From positions 1-8,022 of the forward strand of contig DRKO01000185.1 in assembly GCA_011051745.1 (NCBI GenBank): a stretch of 8,022 bases of DNA, given 5' to 3'. Shown here one piece after another: positions 5,209-8,022 of this stretch. Every line of letters begins with the position of its first letter. Positions within the stretch are counted from its first letter, which is position 1. Below the pieces are notes generated by a model. It made no database searches, was not told where the DNA came from, and saw only the letters and a program-made list of their open reading frames with translations. Position numbers and translations under genes: made by a program. The DNA is from Chloroflexota bacterium (lineage in GTDB: Bacteria; Chloroflexota; Anaerolineae; Aggregatilineales; UBA3940).

Positions 5209-7827
5209 ATGACAAAGGTTACGCCGGTTCGACGCCAGTATCTCGACATCAAAAAGCAATTCCCTGATGCGATCGTGTTCTTCCGCCTGGGCGACTTTTA
5301 CGAGACGTTCGACGAGGACGCCGAGATCGTCGCTCGCGAGCTGGACATCGTTCTGACCAGCCGCAACGTTGCCAAGAACCAGCGCGTACCGATGGCGGGT
5401 GTTCCTCATCACGCGGCGGAGAACTATATCGCACGCCTGATCGAGAAAGGCTACCACGTCGCGATCTGCGATCAGGTGGGCGATGAGCCGGTGCAGGGAC
5501 TCATGCCGCGCGAGGTGGTGCGGGTGGTGACACCCGGAACAATCACCGAGCCCTCGCTGTTGCCGGAGAAGTCAAACAATTACCTGCTCGCCATCACGCC
5601 CGTGTATCGGGAGGGGACGACCCGCCCGACGGGTGTGGGGGTTGCTTACGCGGATATCTCAACGGGCGAATTCGCCACTACCCAGTTTACCGAGGGCGAT
5701 GTTCTGGGCCTGATGCAGCAGGAAGTGGCACGCCTCGCCCCCCGTGAGTGCCTCCTGCCCCAGAGCATCGTGGAAGCGGGAACGCTTCCTCTGGGTGATG
5801 AAGGTGTCCATGTTACGCCGCTTCCAGACTGGCGCTTCGACCCCGATACGGCAGCCCGAACGCTTGAGGAGCATTTCGCTGTCAGCAGCCTCGCTGCTTT
5901 TGAACTGGACGGCCTGCCGCTTGCGACCAGCGCTGCCGGTGCGCTGCTTTCTTACCTTCAGGACACCCAGCGGGGGTCTCTGGAGCAGCTTAAGTCGCTC
6001 GCGACGTACTCCACGCATGACTACATGGTGCTCGACGCACCCACGCGCCGCAACCTTGAGATCACGGAGACGATCCGGGGCAGCCGGGCGCGGGGCTCGT
6101 TGCTGGGCATTCTGGACTGCACGGTCACGCCGATGGGCGGGCGATTGCTGCGGCGCTGGCTCAGCCGCCCCCTGCTGGACGCGGAACGGCTGGAGCGGCG
6201 GCTGGATACTGTCGAGGCGCTGTACGTAGACGGCATCCTGCGGGCCCAGGTCCGTGAGGCGCTGCGCGGGATAGGAGACCTGGAGCGGCTGACCAACCGG
6301 GTCGTGACCGGATCGGCAGGGCCACGTGAGCTAAACAGCCTGAAAGAGACGCTGCAGAGCATCCCCGCCCTGCGGGGATACCTGATCGGGCAGAGCCAGA
6401 CGTTACGCGATCTGGCACACAGGCTCGATCCGGTCGAGGCGGTCAGCGACCTGATCGAACGGGCCCTGAACGATGACCCGCCCGCGACGCTGAACACCGT
6501 TGGCGTGATCCGGGCCGGGTTCTCCCCTGAACTGGACGCCATCGTCGCGGCCAGCGCCGATGCGCGAGAGTATATCAGCAGCCTGGAGGCCGTTGAGCGC
6601 GAACGCACCGGCATTAAGACGCTCAAGGTCGGCTATAACAAGGTCTTCGGCTACTACATCGAGGTGACAAAGGCCAACAGCCACCTTGTGCCGGAAGAGT
6701 ACATCCGCAAGCAGACACTGGTCAACGCCGAGCGGTACATCACGCCAGAGATGAAAGAGGTCGAGGTCAGGCTGCTGAACGCGGAGGAGGAGATACACAG
6801 CCTCGAGGTGCAGATTTATCGCGAGGTGCTGCGCGAAGTTGCCACGTACAGCGAGGCGTTGCTACAGACAGCCCGCGCCCTGGCCCGGCTGGATGTGTGC
6901 GCGGCGCTGGCCGAAGTCGCCGCACGGTACGGATACGTCCGCCCTGCCCTGAGCAACGAGGACGTGCTGGAAATCCGGGGAGGACGCCACCCGGTAGTTG
7001 AGCAACTGCTGGAGGGCGGGCGCTTTGTGCCCAACGACACGACATTTGCCAACGGTAAGCGGATACACATCATCACCGGGCCGAACATGTCCGGCAAGAG
7101 CACCTACCTGCGTCAGGTGGCCCTGATCGTGCTGCTGGCGCAGATCGGGAGCTTTGTCCCGGCTGATGAGGCACACATCGGGCTGGTGGACCGCATCTTC
7201 ACCCGCATCGGTGCGCAGGATGAGATCTACGCCGGGCAGAGCACCTTCATGGTGGAGATGATCGAAACGGCCCTGATCCTGCGCCAGAGTACGCGGCGCA
7301 GCCTGATCATTCTGGATGAGATCGGGCGCGGAACCAGCACCTACGACGGGCTGGCTATTGCCCGCGCCGTGATAGAGTACCTGCACAACCACCCTCGCAT
7401 GGGCGGCAAGACGCTTTTCGCAACCCACTACCACGAACTGACCGAGCTGGAGAACATCCTGCCCGGCGTGGTGAACTACAACGTGGCCGTTGCAGAGCAG
7501 GGCGACCAGATCGCCTTTCTGCACACCATTGTGCGGGGCAAGGCCGATAAGAGCTACGGCATCCATGTGGCGCAACTGGCCGGTGTGCCTCAGGCCGTGG
7601 TGCAGCGTGCCGCCGAGATTCTGGAGGAGCTGGAGAGCCAGCACAACGTATGGGCCGTGACCGACCCTCGAAGGCAGGAAGTCATTCAGCTTTCCTTCCT
7701 GCAGGAAGGCCCTCACCCCGTGATCGAGGAGCTGCGCAGCCTGAACATCGAGGAGATGTCCCCCATTGACGCCATCACCCGCCTGTACGAGCTTCAGCGG
7801 CGGGCAATGGAGGACGACTCCAGATAG
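5209..7827 (+). CDS. mutS: DNA mismatch repair protein MutS
   Basis: MutS is the dimeric clamp that recognises base mismatches and small loops after replication and recruits MutL. The 872-residue product is of normal length for the MutS1 type. The mismatch-wedge motif Phe-x-Glu is F30-Y31-E32 in GDFYETF. Connector, lever and clamp regions fill about 130-610; NKVFGYYIEVTK (residues about 480-491) is the conserved core block. The ATPase has Walker A GPNMSGKST (624-632), STFMVEM (678-684), Walker B with Asp703 and Glu704 in LDEIGRGTSTYDG, and His740 in FATHYHEL. The C-terminal tail contains the usual PIDAITRLYELQ. The ATG at 5209 follows AGGGTGAG (5193-5200) by eight bases. The N-terminal wedge excludes the MutS2 subfamily. 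No mutL is present downstream in the window. All catalytic positions look intact. Confidence 0.98.
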   Translation: MTKVTPVRRQYLDIKKQFPDAIVFFRLGDFYETFDEDAEIVARELDIVLTSRNVAKNQRVPMAGVPHHAAENYIARLIEKGYHVAICDQVGDEPVQGLMPREVVRVVTPGTITEPSLLPEKSNNYLLAITPVYREGTTRPTGVGVAYADISTGEFATTQFTEGDVLGLMQQEVARLAPRECLLPQSIVEAGTLPLGDEGVHVTPLPDWRFDPDTAARTLEEHFAVSSLAAFELDGLPLATSAAGALLSYLQDTQRGSLEQLKSLATYSTHDYMVLDAPTRRNLEITETIRGSRARGSLLGILDCTVTPMGGRLLRRWLSRPLLDAERLERRLDTVEALYVDGILRAQVREALRGIGDLERLTNRVVTGSAGPRELNSLKETLQSIPALRGYLIGQSQTLRDLAHRLDPVEAVSDLIERALNDDPPATLNTVGVIRAGFSPELDAIVAASADAREYISSLEAVERERTGIKTLKVGYNKVFGYYIEVTKANSHLVPEEYIRKQTLVNAERYITPEMKEVEVRLLNAEEEIHSLEVQIYREVLREVATYSEALLQTARALARLDVCAALAEVAARYGYVRPALSNEDVLEIRGGRHPVVEQLLEGGRFVPNDTTFANGKRIHIITGPNMSGKSTYLRQVALIVLLAQIGSFVPADEAHIGLVDRIFTRIGAQDEIYAGQSTFMVEMIETALILRQSTRRSLIILDEIGRGTSTYDGLAIARAVIEYLHNHPRMGGKTLFATHYHELTELENILPGVVNYNVAVAEQGDQIAFLHTIVRGKADKSYGIHVAQLAGVPQAVVQRAAEILEELESQHNVWAVTDPRRQEVIQLSFLQEGPHPVIEELRSLNIEEMSPIDAITRLYELQRRAMEDDSR

Positions 7828-7911
7828 GCAGGCGGAGCCCACGTTCCCTCGTGCTGCCCCGTGCGTTCCAATCCCGCCCCCCCGACGGACTAGAACACAC
7901 GTTCCAGCCTC

Positions 7912-7939
7912 ATTATAGCACGGAGTGAGGACGTGTCAA
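7912..7939 (-). promoter_or_regulatory. Consensus sigma-70-type promoter facing mutS
   Basis: On the minus strand, TTGACA (7939-7934) and TATAAT (7917-7912) are both perfect, with a 16-base spacer. Transcription would start near 7905 and run leftward into the 3' end of mutS. No gene on that strand follows within the window, so the product would be an antisense or non-coding RNA. Twelve of twelve hexamer positions matching is unlikely by chance in such GC-rich DNA. Confidence 0.55.
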
Positions 7940-7955
7940 TTGATCATTTGATCAA
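7940..7955. promoter_or_regulatory. Palindrome TTGATCA-TT-TGATCAA (possible operator)
   Basis: A perfect 7-bp inverted repeat with a 2-bp spacer, directly abutting the -35 of the leftward promoter. An overlapping 8-bp palindrome TCAATTGA (7936-7943) extends into that -35. The size and symmetry fit a dimeric helix-turn-helix regulator. The two half-sites TTGAT/ATCAA are six bases apart, not four as in an FNR box, so I do not name the regulator. Confidence 0.45.
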
Positions 7956-8022
7956 GTGGCTGTCAGGATTTTCAAACTAATGGCCGGTGGGCAGATATCG
8001 GCTGCTGGCTTTATGAATCTTA

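Larger units (their letters stand above)
7828..8022. other. Right-edge region after mutS, no gene identified
   Basis: No coding frame is supported in these 195 bases and no T-tailed hairpin for mutS is visible. The region holds CGTTCC three times (7842, 7864, 7900), a small inverted repeat TAGAAC-ACAC-GTTCCA (7891-7906, one G:T pair), a minus-strand promoter and a palindrome. Bases after about 7960 show nothing I can name. An ATG at 8013 has no ribosome site. Confidence 0.5.

Noticed and set aside
6862..7842. Long minus-strand open frame opposite mutS, starting at a GTG after GAGGGAAC and downstream of the consensus promoter
   Set aside because: Its residues are what antisense reading of MutS codons yields in GC-rich DNA: rich in His, Leu, Gly and Val with no recognisable domain. 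The promoter is real-looking, but the frame most likely is not a gene.
7861..7885. tRNA-like T-arm (GTGCG-TTCCAAT-CCCGC) on the plus strand
   Set aside because: One stem pair is mismatched and the upstream bases cannot supply the matching acceptor strand or other arms; they belong to the mutS 3' end.
7940..7955. FNR/CRP-type binding site
   Set aside because: FNR needs TTGAT-N4-ATCAA; here the spacer is six, and CRP half-sites (TGTGA) are absent.
8013..8022. Start of a plus-strand gene at ATG 8013
   Set aside because: No ribosome site precedes it and only three codons are in view.

Overview
The window reads as a GC-rich bacterial chromosome segment, most likely from Chloroflexota (an Anaerolineae-like lineage). 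That guess rests on the style of the partial left-hand gene, a helical-repeat protein with a long Pro/Ala-rich linker of a kind I associate with that group. It is an inference from memory, not a search result. No insertion sequence, CRISPR array, rRNA or tRNA is visible. Nearly all the sequence is taken up by ordinary housekeeping and transport genes.

Layout, left to right. (1) 1-577, minus strand: the first 192 codons of a TPR-like protein that runs off the left edge. (2) 671-2437, minus strand: fhs, formate-tetrahydrofolate ligase, followed by a hairpin plus T-run that looks like its terminator. (3) 2438-2746: a divergent control region with the fhs leader on one side and a candidate tupA promoter with an overlapping inverted repeat on the other. 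(4) 2747-5109, plus strand: a compact tungstate ABC-transporter operon, tupA-tupB-tupC. The tupA stop codon lies inside the tupB Shine-Dalgarno, and tupB and tupC overlap by 4 bp. tupB appears to start at an ATC codon, so a standard gene caller would cut about 61 residues from its N-terminus. (5) 5209-7827, plus strand: mutS, the mismatch-recognition ATPase, with its own plausible promoter in the 99-bp gap. (6) 7828-8022: no gene seen, but a leftward promoter with consensus -35 and -10 hexamers and a 16-bp palindrome beside it, pointing back at the 3' end of mutS.

How the genes relate. TupA (lipoprotein receptor), TupB (permease) and TupC (ATPase) form one high-affinity oxyanion importer, best read as tungstate-specific. 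Fhs activates formate onto tetrahydrofolate. Tungsten is a cofactor metal of some formate dehydrogenases and aldehyde oxidoreductases, so a divergent pair of formate-activating enzyme and tungstate importer is suggestive of linked formate metabolism. No tungsten enzyme is present in the window to prove it. MutS looks unrelated to the transporter.

I did not find a convincing new multi-gene system. The observations most worth a second look are the ATC start of tupB, the palindrome and promoter at the right edge, and the inverted repeat over the tupA -10 element.
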